Part shown: piece by piece, positions 40,728 through 50,389 of the stretch | Layout of the letters: every line of letters starts with the position of its first letter | How positions within the stretch are numbered: position 1 is the stretch's first letter | Source of the DNA: CBDFLD01 sp965249005 | Lineage (GTDB): Bacteria > Acidobacteriota > UBA6911 | Assembly (NCBI GenBank): GCA_965249005.1 | Contig: CBDFLD010000021.1 | Span: 620,001 to 684,000 of the forward strand | Direction: 5' to 3' | DNA: 64,000 nucleotides | Program-made: the position numbers and the translations under genes | The notes under the pieces: generated by a model | What the model saw: only the letters and a program-made list of their open reading frames with translations | What the model was told of the DNA's origin: nothing | Database searches by the model: none

Positions 40728-41600
40728 ATGGCTAGACTCCCGAGACTCTTGCTTGATGACCTCGTGTTCCCGGAAGGTCCGCGCTGGCATGAGGGCCGCC
40801 TGTGGTTTTCAGACATGCATGCCCATGAAGTGGTAGCGGTGGATCTGGAGGGCAACCGAGAGACCATTGTTTCGGTCCCGAACCGCCCGTCGGGGCTCGG
40901 CTGGCTTCCCGATGGGAGACTGTTGATCGTATCCATGGCGGACCGCAGGCTCCTCTGCTTCGACGCCGGCCGGCTCTCGGAGTTCGCCGATATGAGCGCG
41001 TTGGCCACTTTCCCGTGTAACGACATGGTCGTGGACCATAGCGGACGAGCCTACGTCGGAAATTTTGGCTTCGAGGTTGATACCGGTCGTCCTGAAGGCA
41101 CCGTCATCGTCATGGTCACTCCGTCCGGAGAAGTTCGGGTGGCAGCCGAGGGGTTGATGTTTCCCAATGGAACCGTTATCACGCCGGATGGAGGGACTCT
41201 AATCATCGCGGAAACATTTGGCCGGCGGCTAACCGCCTTCGACCTGGCCGAGGATGGATCGCTATCGAACCGTCGTGTGTGGGCCCAGTTGAATTGGGTT
41301 CCCGATGGTATCGCACTCGATGCAGAAGGATGTATCTGGGTTGCGGTGCCGGCTTTTCAGAGATCGAGGGACGATCCTCCACGCCCGGGTGGGTTTCTTC
41401 GCGTGGCCGAAGGGGGTGAGATCCGCGAGCAAATCGATCTTGAGGATCGAGGGGGATTTGCCTGCATGTTGGGGGGAAAGGAGAGAAAACATCTCTTTTT
41501 GCTCGAATCCTTCACGCACCGCCTGGATCAGATTCGCGGACCCGGCAACGGCAGAATACGCGTAGTCGAAGTAGAAGTGCCAGGAACCGGCCTCCCATAA
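40728..41600 (+). CDS. SMP-30/gluconolactonase-like hydrolase
   Basis: The 290-residue product has the six-bladed beta-propeller of the SMP-30/LRE family. Metal ligands match E in FPEGPRW, N in FPCNDMVVD, and D in WVPDGIALDAEG. VGNFGFEVD and LFLLESFTHRL are further propeller segments. Family members hydrolyse sugar lactones or related esters. The ATG at 40728 is preferred because the family begins at this point; the frame is open further upstream into the GH109 gene. Coupling to a GH109-like gene suggests a role in sugar catabolism, an inference. Confidence 0.88.
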   Translation: MARLPRLLLDDLVFPEGPRWHEGRLWFSDMHAHEVVAVDLEGNRETIVSVPNRPSGLGWLPDGRLLIVSMADRRLLCFDAGRLSEFADMSALATFPCNDMVVDHSGRAYVGNFGFEVDTGRPEGTVIVMVTPSGEVRVAAEGLMFPNGTVITPDGGTLIIAETFGRRLTAFDLAEDGSLSNRRVWAQLNWVPDGIALDAEGCIWVAVPAFQRSRDDPPRPGGFLRVAEGGEIREQIDLEDRGGFACMLGGKERKHLFLLESFTHRLDQIRGPGNGRIRVVEVEVPGTGLP

Positions 41601-41623
41601 CGATTCATCGCCGAGCCGGACGA

Positions 41624-42736
41624 TCAGAGGTAGCTTTCCACCGGGGAAGGTCTTCCGAAGTAGTATCCTTGAGCGTAATCGAAACCGAGCTCCTGACAGA
41701 CAAGCGCTTCTTCCTCGCACTCGATCCCTTCGGCCACGGCTGCAATACCGAAGTCCTTTACCATTCGTACCAGCATTCCGACCAGGGTTCTGCGTTGTTT
41801 CTGGGCATTGTGGATTCCCCGGATGAGCCGGATGTCGAACTTCAAATAGTCGGGAGGGAATTCCACGAGATCCATCAGTCGGGATTGGCCGGCCCCGAAA
41901 TCGTCATAGGCCAGCTTGATCCCTAACTCGCGCAGCGAGATGATGAAATCCCTTAACGACTCCCGGTCGGTAATAGCGGCCTCGTGCACTTCCAAGGCAA
42001 GGGGTTGCTCGGCGGTGACCTTGCGAAGCTCCTGTAGAGACGGGAGCACGTCCCGTGTGAGATCCTCCGCGGGATGAGTATTGACAAAGACCCTCGGTGC
42101 CCCCCGCAGCTGTTGTCCCACCAGAACTCCCTTCGATCGGCAGATCGTGCTGAGCAAGCCTTCCAAGCTCAGCTTCTCAGCAGTGGAGAACATCTGTCGG
42201 GGATACTCCAGACCATCGAGATTACTCCGAGCCAACACCTCGAAACCGATCGGTTCCTTGTCCGTGAGTGAAATAATGGGTTGGAAGAACGGTATCACGC
42301 ATTGGTCGCTGATGAGTTTGTTGAACTGGCTGAGCATCCAGAAGCAGCCGATCGATTGAATCTGTAGGGTTCGGTCCGTGGATTCCGGGAGCATACGTCC
42401 CATCCGGAACTCCATGTCGGCGAACTGGAGCAGATCGCCCTCCGCGATGAGTGAGTCGAGGTTTACCTTCTCTCCGTTGAGATAAGTCCCGTTTGTGCTG
42501 CCCAGGTCCCGGAGGTAGAGGACTTCACCCGATCCGACGATCTCGGCGTGCAGCTTGGAAACTCTTCCGGAGGGGAGCCTGAGGCCCAGACCCGGGTTCC
42601 GCCCGATCTGAAAAGGCATGGTGTTGATCGGGATGTGGCGGGCCAGTCCGTCGAGTTCGACGCAGCCAGTCAGAAACCAAGTAGAGTCGGCCGGGGCATT
42701 CGCGTTGCCTAGTTGCCCCAACAGGTTCTGGTTCAC
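41624..42736 (-). CDS. FHA-EAL domain protein, probable cyclic-di-GMP phosphodiesterase
   Basis: The 370-residue product has an N-terminal FHA domain (FQIGRNPGLGLRL, RVSKLHAEI, LRDLGSTNGTYLNGE), which binds phosphothreonine, and a C-terminal EAL domain. The EAL signature is EVLAR. Catalytic positions are otherwise retained: FVNTHP, ALEVHE, YDDFGAGQSR, LKFDIRLIRG and AEGIE. This suggests an active cyclic-di-GMP phosphodiesterase steered by a Ser/Thr kinase signal. There is no GGDEF domain. Start is a GTG at 42736. It converges with the SMP-30 gene over a 23-base gap. Confidence 0.92.
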   Translation of the reverse strand: MNQNLLGQLGNANAPADSTWFLTGCVELDGLARHIPINTMPFQIGRNPGLGLRLPSGRVSKLHAEIVGSGEVLYLRDLGSTNGTYLNGEKVNLDSLIAEGDLLQFADMEFRMGRMLPESTDRTLQIQSIGCFWMLSQFNKLISDQCVIPFFQPIISLTDKEPIGFEVLARSNLDGLEYPRQMFSTAEKLSLEGLLSTICRSKGVLVGQQLRGAPRVFVNTHPAEDLTRDVLPSLQELRKVTAEQPLALEVHEAAITDRESLRDFIISLRELGIKLAYDDFGAGQSRLMDLVEFPPDYLKFDIRLIRGIHNAQKQRRTLVGMLVRMVKDFGIAAVAEGIECEEEALVCQELGFDYAQGYYFGRPSPVESYL

Positions 42737-43045
42737 GCCTTAATTCCCTGGCACCGGCGAGCCGAAACGGCCGTTCGAACGAAACGTTGGGTAGGGTTGG
42801 CGCAGGACTCGGTCTGGATGGGCGCCATCCCAAGGGCTTTTGGCCCTTGGCGCCCGCCACACCGCTCGACCTTCGCCGGCCCCTCATCCCAACAGAGTTG
42901 AAGGCCTCGGAGGAGATGCTCTCCTGGTAGATTCTGTTCTCTTAAAGTCTCTCTATCGGCTTGACCCCACGAGATCTTCACGGTTTTGCGCATGCACGAA
43001 GAGGGAGTGACATTGCGTGCAGTTGGATCTATTGGTGATGTGAGT
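42737..43045. other. Intergenic region with a strong hairpin
   Basis: No gene is supported. CCAAGGGC at 42830-42837 pairs with GCCCTTGG at 42843-42850 over a TTTTG loop, and outer GGGCG/CGCCC bases could extend the stem past a bulge. No T-run follows, so it is not a typical terminator. It lies upstream of the FHA-EAL start and downstream of the zinc-ribbon gene, both on the minus strand. Confidence 0.5.
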
Positions 43046-43333
43046 TCAAATGGGGATCCGACGCTCCACGCCTCGTCGTCGATCCCGGCCGCAGCGCCGT
43101 TCTTGAAATGCCGCGATCCACTCTGTGGTTTTCAGACACATGGGGCACCACTTAGAGATGATCGGACCGTCCGGCGCGTTCCGGAGCTCGTTTGGGTGAA
43201 CCTGGAAGTCTTTGTAAATGTTGCAGGTTTTGCAGATCAGCACGTAGGTCGGCATAGGCACTCGTTCCGCGCGGACATGTCCACGGGAGACGGTTTCTAA
43301 GATTTCGAAGGGAATATTGACATTATAACTCAT
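43046..43333 (-). CDS. Small zinc-ribbon protein
   Basis: Up to 95 residues with two Cys pairs, CKTC and CPMC, spaced as in a zinc ribbon, and a basic tail (RRCGRDRRRGVERR). I recognise no named family. An ATG at 43255 (MPTYVLICKTC) is an equally good start, giving 69 residues and the zinc ribbon directly at the N-terminus, as many such proteins have. Confidence 0.55.
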   Translation of the reverse strand: MSYNVNIPFEILETVSRGHVRAERVPMPTYVLICKTCNIYKDFQVHPNELRNAPDGPIISKWCPMCLKTTEWIAAFQERRCGRDRRRGVERRIPI

Positions 43334-43443
43334 GCGGGAGGATTCGTAAATAGTTCAACGCAAAAGGATTGTTTGTTGACGGCCGCTGGTATTTCCACAA
43401 AATGACCGTCTGGGGCAGGTTTCACTCCAGGTTTTCCCCGGCC

Positions 43444-44790
43444 TTATCGATGCCGACCGAGTTTCCGGCGCACCGTCATGAAGAGTATGAAAGCGCTGTG
43501 CCCCCGGGAGTCAATGGTACCCGGGCGAGAAGGTATGTTTCTCCAGGAGTCGAAGGCAGGATTATTGCTGGCCAGAACCCGACTATTCCCGGTTGGAAAA
43601 TTCAAACCTCGCGCAGCCAGATAGGAGGTTACTTGCTGCGCGATCTGTGGATCTGACAGAAGGCTGAAGTTGACGTTGCTTGCTCCCCCCGGCGAGACGA
43701 AGGGAGAGACCTGTCTTCCGCCGGTCCCGCCCGAATTGAGGTACTTTTGCCAGGCAACTCCGAAGGAAAACCATGAGGAGTTCCGGGGATTGAGCTGGAG
43801 GCCGAGGGTGAGGTCCACTGGATGGACCAATCGCTGCACCTGCGTTCCGCTGCCGATGAAACGTTCGTGAAAAACTTCTCCCAGAAGCCAGAATTGCTGG
43901 TTCCGGAGGCGAAAAGCAGCGACAGACGTGCCGATGACCAACCGGAGCTGATCTTTCAAATCGAGACGGGATTCGATTGGTCCGGATACCAGGAAGTCCT
44001 CGGGCCGCGTGGCTCCAGAGTTGATGAGCTGAGTCCGTATCCCCAGATTGGGATCTCCGATCCTCCTGTAGCCCAGGTTGCAAAGCACTTCACCCCTCGG
44101 AAACTCCTTTGAAAAAAGGACATCCAGTCCAAAATCCGGTTTTCCTGAAGTGCCGATTCTGTCACGCCAGTCTAGCGACGTCGACGAGGGTCTTTCCCCA
44201 GGCAGTTCCACGTAGCCCTGGAATCCGAGACCGAAACGTTGCTCCCTCGCCTCGGACAGGCCACTGAATTTGAGGCCCACGATTCGATCTCCGGACGATC
44301 GGCTGAACGGAAAGGCCAACGCGGGTTGCGCCTGCACGCCGGGAACCCAATAGTTCTTGAAGGGAGCCTCCTGGGAAAAGTTGAAAAACGGGGGAGTCCG
44401 AACAGCCAGGGTCGGGAATGTATCTACCACCAACTCTAGTGGCGGGACCGGAAAACGGAGGGGATCGAGGTTATCGCTGTTACTCGTCACGTGAGAATAC
44501 ACGCGAAAGAAAAGCTCCAACCTTCCGGGTAACCCGATCGCGCCGTGAAGGCTCCAGTACAAGAAGTCCGTGTCGCCCGGGTCCCGGTCGAAGTTCATAT
44601 ACTGGAATCCGATGCCCGCTTCTGCGGGGGCTAGCACGTCCGGTCGGACCGATCGGATCAACCCTCCACTGCCCGAGAAGGAGAGATTGAATTGGGTCGG
44701 TCGTTTTTCTTTCCGGCGTTCGGAGTCGTCGTCGAGCCCCACCGGACTCGAGAGCCCCAGACACAACAATGCAACGGCAGCGCGAAGCAT
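43444..44790 (-). CDS. Predicted outer-membrane beta-barrel protein, uncharacterised
   Basis: About 448 residues with a signal peptide (MLRAAVALLCLGLSSPVG), then long alternating hydrophobic and polar strands such as IGFQYMNFD, YWSLHGAIGLPGRLELFFRVYSHV and FGLGFQGYVELPG. This composition fits an outer-membrane barrel. I recognise no named family. The ATG at 44790 is used because the signal begins there; the frame is open to 44838. It is not obviously in an operon. Confidence 0.65.
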   Translation of the reverse strand: MLRAAVALLCLGLSSPVGLDDDSERRKEKRPTQFNLSFSGSGGLIRSVRPDVLAPAEAGIGFQYMNFDRDPGDTDFLYWSLHGAIGLPGRLELFFRVYSHVTSNSDNLDPLRFPVPPLELVVDTFPTLAVRTPPFFNFSQEAPFKNYWVPGVQAQPALAFPFSRSSGDRIVGLKFSGLSEAREQRFGLGFQGYVELPGERPSSTSLDWRDRIGTSGKPDFGLDVLFSKEFPRGEVLCNLGYRRIGDPNLGIRTQLINSGATRPEDFLVSGPIESRLDLKDQLRLVIGTSVAAFRLRNQQFWLLGEVFHERFIGSGTQVQRLVHPVDLTLGLQLNPRNSSWFSFGVAWQKYLNSGGTGGRQVSPFVSPGGASNVNFSLLSDPQIAQQVTSYLAARGLNFPTGNSRVLASNNPAFDSWRNIPSRPGTIDSRGHSAFILFMTVRRKLGRHR

Positions 44791-45086
44791 GCGGACCCCA
44801 GCAAAACTTCGAAAGCATTGTCTCAGAGGACACGGCACTTGTGGAAATCACCCGCTAGTAAGACACTTGAACCATTCTCTCAACATAAAGAGGCATGACG
44901 AGCAAATCGGTGAAATTGGGGGGAAAGAGTAAACCTAGCATAAAACTCCGTCGACCCAAAGCATAGAACAAGGGCGCGCGGATGAGAAGTGGTGGGATGC
45001 CCGGGCCGCAGACCGAAGCAGTTGTTCATTCAACGAAAGAACAAATTTCTCCAGCCTTTCCCGTGACTCCCTGCTAAAATGGCACC

Positions 45087-46999
45087 ATGAAAGGATATCG
45101 AAGCCGTACCACGACCCACGGACGAAATATGGCTGGCGCTCGCGCACTTTGGCGGGCGACGGGAATGACAGACTCGGATTTCGGCAAGCCGATCATTGCC
45201 ATTTCCAACAGCTTCACGCAGTTTGTGCCCGGGCACGTTCATCTTCACCCGATCGGGCAGAGGGTGAAGAAAGTGATCGATGCGTCGGGTGGCTATGGAG
45301 TGGAGTTCAACACCATTGCCGTTGATGATGGCATTGCGATGGGGCACGATGGGATGCTTTACTCGCTGCCGAGTCGAGAATTGATCGCAGACTCGGTCGA
45401 GTATATGGTGCAGGCTCATGTCGCCGACGCCCTCATCTGCATCTCCAACTGCGACAAGATAACTCCCGGGATGCTTTTGGCTACTTTGCGCCTGAACATC
45501 CCAACGATCTTCGTCTCGGGCGGACCGATGGAGGCGGGGAAGACGGCCGGCACGCACGATCGCGAAGGAATGCCCCTCGCCGAGCGCGCCATCGACCTCA
45601 TTGATCCAATGGTTGCGGCTGGGAACCGGAGCGTGACCGATGGAGAGCTGCTCGAGCTCGAGCGATCCGCGTGCCCGACTTGCGGCTCCTGCTCGGGCAT
45701 GTTCACCGCGAACAGCATGAACTGTTTGACGGAGGCCTTGGGGCTCGCGCTTCCTGGAAATGGCACCCTCTTGGCGACCCACGCTCTGCGATGGCAGTTG
45801 TTTGAACAAGCCGGACAACTCATCGTGGACCTGGCTCGTCGCCACTACGTCGAGGGCGATGACTCGATTCTTCCGCGCAACATTGCCAATGCGCAGGCGA
45901 TGGCCAACGCCATGACCTTGGACATTGCCATGGGTGGATCGACCAACACAATCCTGCATCTTCTGGCCGCGGCGGAGGAAGGAGGCGTGCCATTCGGACT
46001 TCGGGAAATAGACGATCTCTCGAGAAAGGTCCCCAACATCTGCAAGGTGGCGCCGTCGTCGGCGTTTCACGTGGAAGACGTAGGGAGAGCCGGGGGGGGT
46101 TCACGATCCTCGGTGCCCTGGACCGGGCTGGACTGATCGACCGGGAGCCTCGAACGGTTCACACTGCCACGCTGGGCGATGCCATCGATTCGAATGATAT
46201 TCGGGTCCCGAGTGCGGACGCGTTTGCCCGGCAGCGAGCGTTGTCGGCTCCGGGAGGGATCCGCACGATCGAGGCCTTCTCGCAGGACACCTACTTCGAG
46301 GAGCCGGATCAGGACGCAGAGCAGGGCTGCATCCGAGAGGTGGCGCACGCATACAGTCCCGACGGGGGGCTTGCCATGCTCTACGGCAATCTTGCGCCCG
46401 ACGGATCGGTCGTCAAGACGGCTGGGGTTGATTCTTCCATTTTGACTTTTGAAGGAAAGGCCCGCGTTTTCGAGTCTCAGGACGACGCCTGCCAGGCGAT
46501 TCTCAGCGATGGGGTCAAACCCGGGGACGTTGTCGTCATTCGCTACGAAGGGCCGAAGGGCGGCCCGGGGATGCAAGAGATGCTTTATCCCACTTCGTAT
46601 CTGAAAGCGAAGGGGCTTGGCGCCCAGTGTGCGCTGGTAACCGACGGCCGGTTCAGCGGCGGTTCGTCCGGGCTCGTTATCGGGCACATCTCGCCCGAAG
46701 CGGCGGAAGGTGGAGCGATCGGTCTGGTCGAAGAAGGGGACCGAATCCGGATCGATATCCCAGAGCGCCGGATCGACATCGAGATCAGTGACGCGGAGCT
46801 CGGGCGGCGGCGCGAATCGATGGAGTCTCGGAGCGAAGGGGCCTGGCTTCCGGATGGACGCGACCGGATCGTTTCGCAGGCCTTGCAAGCCTATGCGCTT
46901 CTGACCACCAGCGCCTCCCGAGGCGCCGTGCGGGATGTTCGGCAGGTCGAGGCAGCCAAGAGAGCAAAGCCATCCCCTATCGGGACTCAGACTTTGTAA
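45087..46999 (+). pseudogene. ilvD: Dihydroxy-acid dehydratase, frameshifted in a G8 run
   Basis: The sequence follows E. coli-type IlvD from TTTHGRNMAGARALWRATG through SNCDKITPG and ACPTCGSCSGMFTANSMNCLTEA, which bind the Fe-S cluster and Mg. After EDVGRAGG the frame breaks at eight consecutive G bases (46092-46099). With nine G the protein would read on as FTILGALDRAGLIDREP and then the second frame, ending at GTQTL (46999). IlvD makes 2-oxo acids for valine, leucine and isoleucine, usually an essential step in free-living cells. Because both halves are otherwise intact, an assembly error or slippage in the run is as likely as true loss. It overlaps the enolase-family gene tail to tail by 13 bases. 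Confidence 0.85.
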
Positions 47000-48183
47000 C
47001 GCTGCGCGACCTTTTCGTTGATGCGAATCCCGAGGCCGGGACGATCCTGGATGGCCAGGTAGCCCTCTTCGATGACTTCGGGTGGATCGATCAGCTCCGC
47101 CCTCCACGGAACTTCACCGAACGAGTACTCCAGGATCTTGAAATTCGAGAGCCCGGCGCAAATGTGGGCTGCTGACATATTCCCGACCGGACTTGCCGGG
47201 CCGTGAGGTGAGACCGGCAAGCCGGCTCCTTCTGCCAGGGCCGCGATTTTCTTCAGTTCGAGCATCCCCGAGCAATACTTCACGTCAGGCATCAGGATGT
47301 CAGCCGCGCCGGCGGCAATGTAACGATGATTCTGCTCGACTCCGTGGAGAAACTCGCCGCCTGCGGTGGGCATCGGGACTGTGCGATTGATGGCAGCCAG
47401 GGTTTCCCAATCGTCCGAGACTTCCTCCAGCCAGAAAAGATCGAGTGGTTCCAGGTCTTCGGCAAGCCGAAGACCTCGTTTCAAATCGAAGTAGCTGTGT
47501 GCGTCGATGAGCAAATCACCGTCGGGTCCGAGAACTTCCCTGACCGCCCGGGCACAGTCGATGCCCAGTGTTGTGTAGTTTTCAATTTCGGTGGTCGTTC
47601 CCTCGAGCGGCATTCCATCGAAGGGTGCGAGCTTGATGGCGTCAAAGCCGGCTTGCTGTGCCCGCTCCGCCATGGCCGCGAAGCCCTTCGGATTCCGTTC
47701 GTCCACGGAGCGGTTGATATTTGCATAGTTGCGAACCTTGTCGCGAACCTTGCCACCGAACAGTTGAAAGGTCGGTATCCCGGCTATCTTTCCTTGAATG
47801 TCATAGAGTGCCTGCTCGAGTCCACTCATGGCACAGGCGGCGGCGGGAAGCTGCCGGGCCGCCTCCGGAAGAGTTTTCTGCCGAAACCACTCGATGTCAT
47901 ACACGCTTCTCCCTTTCAGGAGCTCGGCATACTCGTGAATCTTGGGGATCTGAGGGTCATCCGGACCGGCTTGCGAGGCATCGCCGATGCCACTGAGCCC
48001 CGCATCGGTCTGGAGCCTGGGACTGACCCAGTTACCCCGCTGGTTCACTTTTACGTGAAAAACCTCACAGCCGGTGACCCGCACATCAGCCGCGCGCCGA
48101 TCCGGTGGTTGAGGCATGCGGCAGGCCGACGCGCCCAGACCCGTCACTAAGGATGCTATGAAATGCCGTCGGTTTACGATCAC
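46987..48183 (-). CDS. Mandelate racemase/muconate-lactonizing-type enolase-superfamily protein
   Basis: The 398-residue product has an exported N-terminus (RRHFIASLVTGLGASAC, Tat- or lipoprotein-like) and both enolase-superfamily domains. Metal ligands fit D in LLIDAHSYFD, E in FWLEEVSDD and E in GGEFLHG. Basic catalytic candidates are K in AIKLAPFDG and H in SPHGPASPVGN. Members dehydrate or racemise sugar acids. Export of such an enzyme is uncommon, although Acidobacteriota and Planctomycetota have similar genes. The substrate cannot be stated. Confidence 0.85.
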   Translation of the reverse strand: MIVNRRHFIASLVTGLGASACRMPQPPDRRAADVRVTGCEVFHVKVNQRGNWVSPRLQTDAGLSGIGDASQAGPDDPQIPKIHEYAELLKGRSVYDIEWFRQKTLPEAARQLPAAACAMSGLEQALYDIQGKIAGIPTFQLFGGKVRDKVRNYANINRSVDERNPKGFAAMAERAQQAGFDAIKLAPFDGMPLEGTTTEIENYTTLGIDCARAVREVLGPDGDLLIDAHSYFDLKRGLRLAEDLEPLDLFWLEEVSDDWETLAAINRTVPMPTAGGEFLHGVEQNHRYIAAGAADILMPDVKYCSGMLELKKIAALAEGAGLPVSPHGPASPVGNMSAAHICAGLSNFKILEYSFGEVPWRAELIDPPEVIEEGYLAIQDRPGLGIRINEKVAQRYKV

Positions 48184-48226
48184 TGTGCCACTATCCTTTA
48201 TTGTAATATACGAAACACGACAACCT

Positions 48227-48611
48227 ATGAACAGCCGGAAACCAGATGCAAAGCACGCGACTTATTCTTCCTATGCTCCCTATGTGGCGGCAACGGTCGG
48301 GTGGTTGCTCTGGTGGCTGGTGTGGGTGTTTGCAAACTTCTTTGGCTTCGGCTTGGGCTTCGCGTTCGCCAGGGCCATTGGCTTGTTTGTCGGCGGGGAC
48401 GTATTGGAGCACCTGGGCCGCATCGTTGATCTTTGCAGCCTCTATCGGCTTCGGGGTCTACACGGCCTATGATGGAAGGCCTTGGCTCGGGAACAGCCAT
48501 TGTATCTTCTGCGGGTCGGTTCCAGCAGCCGCGGTCGGTTTCTATCTTGGTGCTGTTTCTGGACCCATCGTCATACTCCGGGCACTCCATTCCCGGAGTC
48601 GCAAGGTATAA
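48227..48611 (+). pseudogene. Small membrane protein, probable frameshift
   Basis: From ATG 48227 a frame encodes a membrane protein: YAPYVAATVGWLLWWLVWVFANFFGFGLGFAF, one or two helices. In that frame the sequence turns soluble after EHLGR and stops at 48472. In another frame, from about 48415, it continues as SLIFAASIGFGVYTAYDG and VGFYLGAVSGPIVILRAL to 48611, again membrane-like. One frameshift near 48410-48420 would unite them into a four-helix protein of about 128 residues. No family is recognised. Confidence 0.55.
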
Positions 48612-49130
48612 GATGAATGAAGGCATGGGAAACAGAAAACGGCGAGGAAAGCCACGAGCGATTGTTCTTGGTGTGGAGCACCCGCGTTCCGTCGTGGTCA
48701 TCCTGTCACTGGAAAAGGCAGGAATGTTATGTTCTTGCGCGGGAGGCAGGGTTGAAGAGCCCACCTTTCTTTAGCCCTCGTAGCGTCGAAGAGATGAAAC
48801 AAATCGTTGCTGATCTCGACATGTTCGAACGCAAAGAGGTACCAGGGTTGCCGGACCGGATGCAGCATCGGTGCAAGAGACTAAGTTCGACGAGTATCTT
48901 CAGCGCGATACCCCAAAAAAAAGGAATCAAAAAATCGTTTTCCCCCTTGACAACTTTTCTTGGTCACTACCGAAAGGAAGTGTAACCGGGTTGTAGATGG
49001 GCCGTTTCGAAGCGTGAGAGCCACGACACGATGGTCAATTCTCCGCCGGAGCTTCGAGCTCGTCCCCGGGCTTTTCCGCGCAACACAGCCCGTCTCGGAG
49101 CACGAAAAAAGTCCGTGGTATATAAAAAAC
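48612..49130. other. Intergenic region, no supported gene
   Basis: Short open frames here (for example around 48617-48985 on the plus strand) have no recognisable domain or clear ribosome binding site. An A8 run occurs at 48915-48922. The 120 bases before the HNH gene are open in its frame but lack a good start, so they are treated as leader. Confidence 0.5.
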
Positions 49131-50351
49131 ATGGCAACCACACATGAACTCCAAACAATTTCGGATGACGATTTGCTTCGACGATTGTCGGAGCTTCTGC
49201 AACAATCACGCCGCGTCGAATCTGAGCTCGTGGTCCATATCGGAGAAGTAGACGCACGAAGATTGTATGCGCGACGCACCAGCTCCATGTACGTCTACTG
49301 CAGAGAGGTGCTAGGCCTCTCCGAATGGGAGGCATATCATCGCATCGCGGTGGCACGGGCGGCTCGGCAGCATCCGATCTTGCTCGAGATGCCCCGCGAT
49401 GGCCGGCTTCACCTGAGCGGCATTGCGAAGCTCGCTCCACATCTGACGGAGTCTAATCGAGAAAAGGTTTTGACTTGTGCCGTGCACAAGTCAAAACGAC
49501 AGATCGAAGAGCTCGTTGCAGAGCTTGCCCCCCAAGCAGATGTTCCTACCGTCGTGCGCAAGCTGCCTCCGCGGAAATGCACACCACTGCTGAATCCAGT
49601 AGTTGCGCCCAAGCCCAAGAACCTACTTGGTCCGGACCAAGTAGCGAAACGAACTGCGCCGGTTCCAGCTCGCGCACCCGTGAAAGCCGTCGAACCTCTG
49701 GCGCCCTCAAGGTACAAGATTCAGTTTACCGCCAGTGCGGAGCTTCACGAAAAGCTCCGGCGGCTTTCGGCCATGACAGGCTCTTCGGATCTCGCGACCG
49801 TGATCGAACAAGCAGTCACGGAAAAGCTGGAAAGGCTCGAGGCCCGGCGATATGGAAAGACGGACAAACCTCGCAAGAGTTTGGAGAAGACAGATACGAC
49901 GCCGTCGTCCCGTTACATTCCTGCTGCGGTCAGGCGTGCCGTCGCCAAACGGGATGGTGAGCAGTGTCGATATGTCGACGAACAAGGCAGGCGTTGCACT
50001 TCACGCGACCGGCTGGAGTTTCATCACTGCAGGCCCTTCGCTTACGGGGGGAGCCACAGCGCGGACAACATTGTTCTCATGTGCCGTGCCCACAACAATC
50101 ACTTGGCCGAAAGAGACTACGGCAGAGAGAAGATGGCGAGGTACCGGCATTCGAGTGTTTCAGAACCTCTCGCGGTGTACGCGTTGGCTATCCGCACACC
50201 TCGGTCACCGCCACTTGCTTGTTCCTATGCGATGCGGGAGTTAACACTCCCGCATCTTGCTGTGTGTTCCTCTGCTTGGCAAAAGCCTAAGGTTCGCCCG
50301 ACGGTTCGTGATCGACGGCGAGGACAATACCAACCCAATCCGAGCCATTGA
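49131..50351 (+). CDS. HNH endonuclease of the 13E12-repeat type
   Basis: The 406-residue product has an N-terminal helical 13E12-like region (LLRRLSELLQQSRRVESELVVHIGEVDARRL, SMYVYCREVLGLSEWEAYHRIAVARAARQ) and a C-terminal HNH nuclease. The nuclease carries QCRYVDEQGRRCTSRDRLEFHH, GGSHSADNIVLMCRAHNNHLAERDYG, including paired Cys and the H-N-H residues. Such genes are multicopy in many soil bacteria and behave like selfish elements. The ATG 49131 is chosen since the conserved region begins there; upstream is AT-rich (TATATAAAAAAC) with a poor ribosome binding site. Two perfect palindromes lie inside the gene. Confidence 0.85.
   Translation: MATTHELQTISDDDLLRRLSELLQQSRRVESELVVHIGEVDARRLYARRTSSMYVYCREVLGLSEWEAYHRIAVARAARQHPILLEMPRDGRLHLSGIAKLAPHLTESNREKVLTCAVHKSKRQIEELVAELAPQADVPTVVRKLPPRKCTPLLNPVVAPKPKNLLGPDQVAKRTAPVPARAPVKAVEPLAPSRYKIQFTASAELHEKLRRLSAMTGSSDLATVIEQAVTEKLERLEARRYGKTDKPRKSLEKTDTTPSSRYIPAAVRRAVAKRDGEQCRYVDEQGRRCTSRDRLEFHHCRPFAYGGSHSADNIVLMCRAHNNHLAERDYGREKMARYRHSSVSEPLAVYALAIRTPRSPPLACSYAMRELTLPHLAVCSSAWQKPKVRPTVRDRRRGQYQPNPSH
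49467..49497. repeat. Perfect 14-base inverted repeat inside the HNH gene
   Basis: GTTTTGACTTGTGC and its exact reverse complement are separated by three bases (CGT). The segment encodes VLTCAVHKSKR and stays in frame. Such a perfect palindrome in coding DNA is rare by chance. Confidence 0.85.
49623..49644. repeat. Perfect 22-base palindrome inside the HNH gene
   Basis: CTACTTGGTCC is followed directly by its reverse complement GGACCAAGTAG. It encodes part of LLGPDQVAK in the variable linker between the 13E12 region and the HNH domain. Confidence 0.85.
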
Positions 50352-50389
50352 TCACCACAATCAGATGCGTAAAGTTTTTATGACACACA

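Noticed and set aside
42733..42993. 86-codon minus-strand frame upstream of the FHA-EAL gene
   Set aside because: No motif and low-complexity Arg/Cys-rich end; overlaps the GTG start of the FHA-EAL gene.
45030..46070. 346-codon minus-strand frame over ilvD
   Set aside because: Shadow of ilvD; composition lacks domain features.
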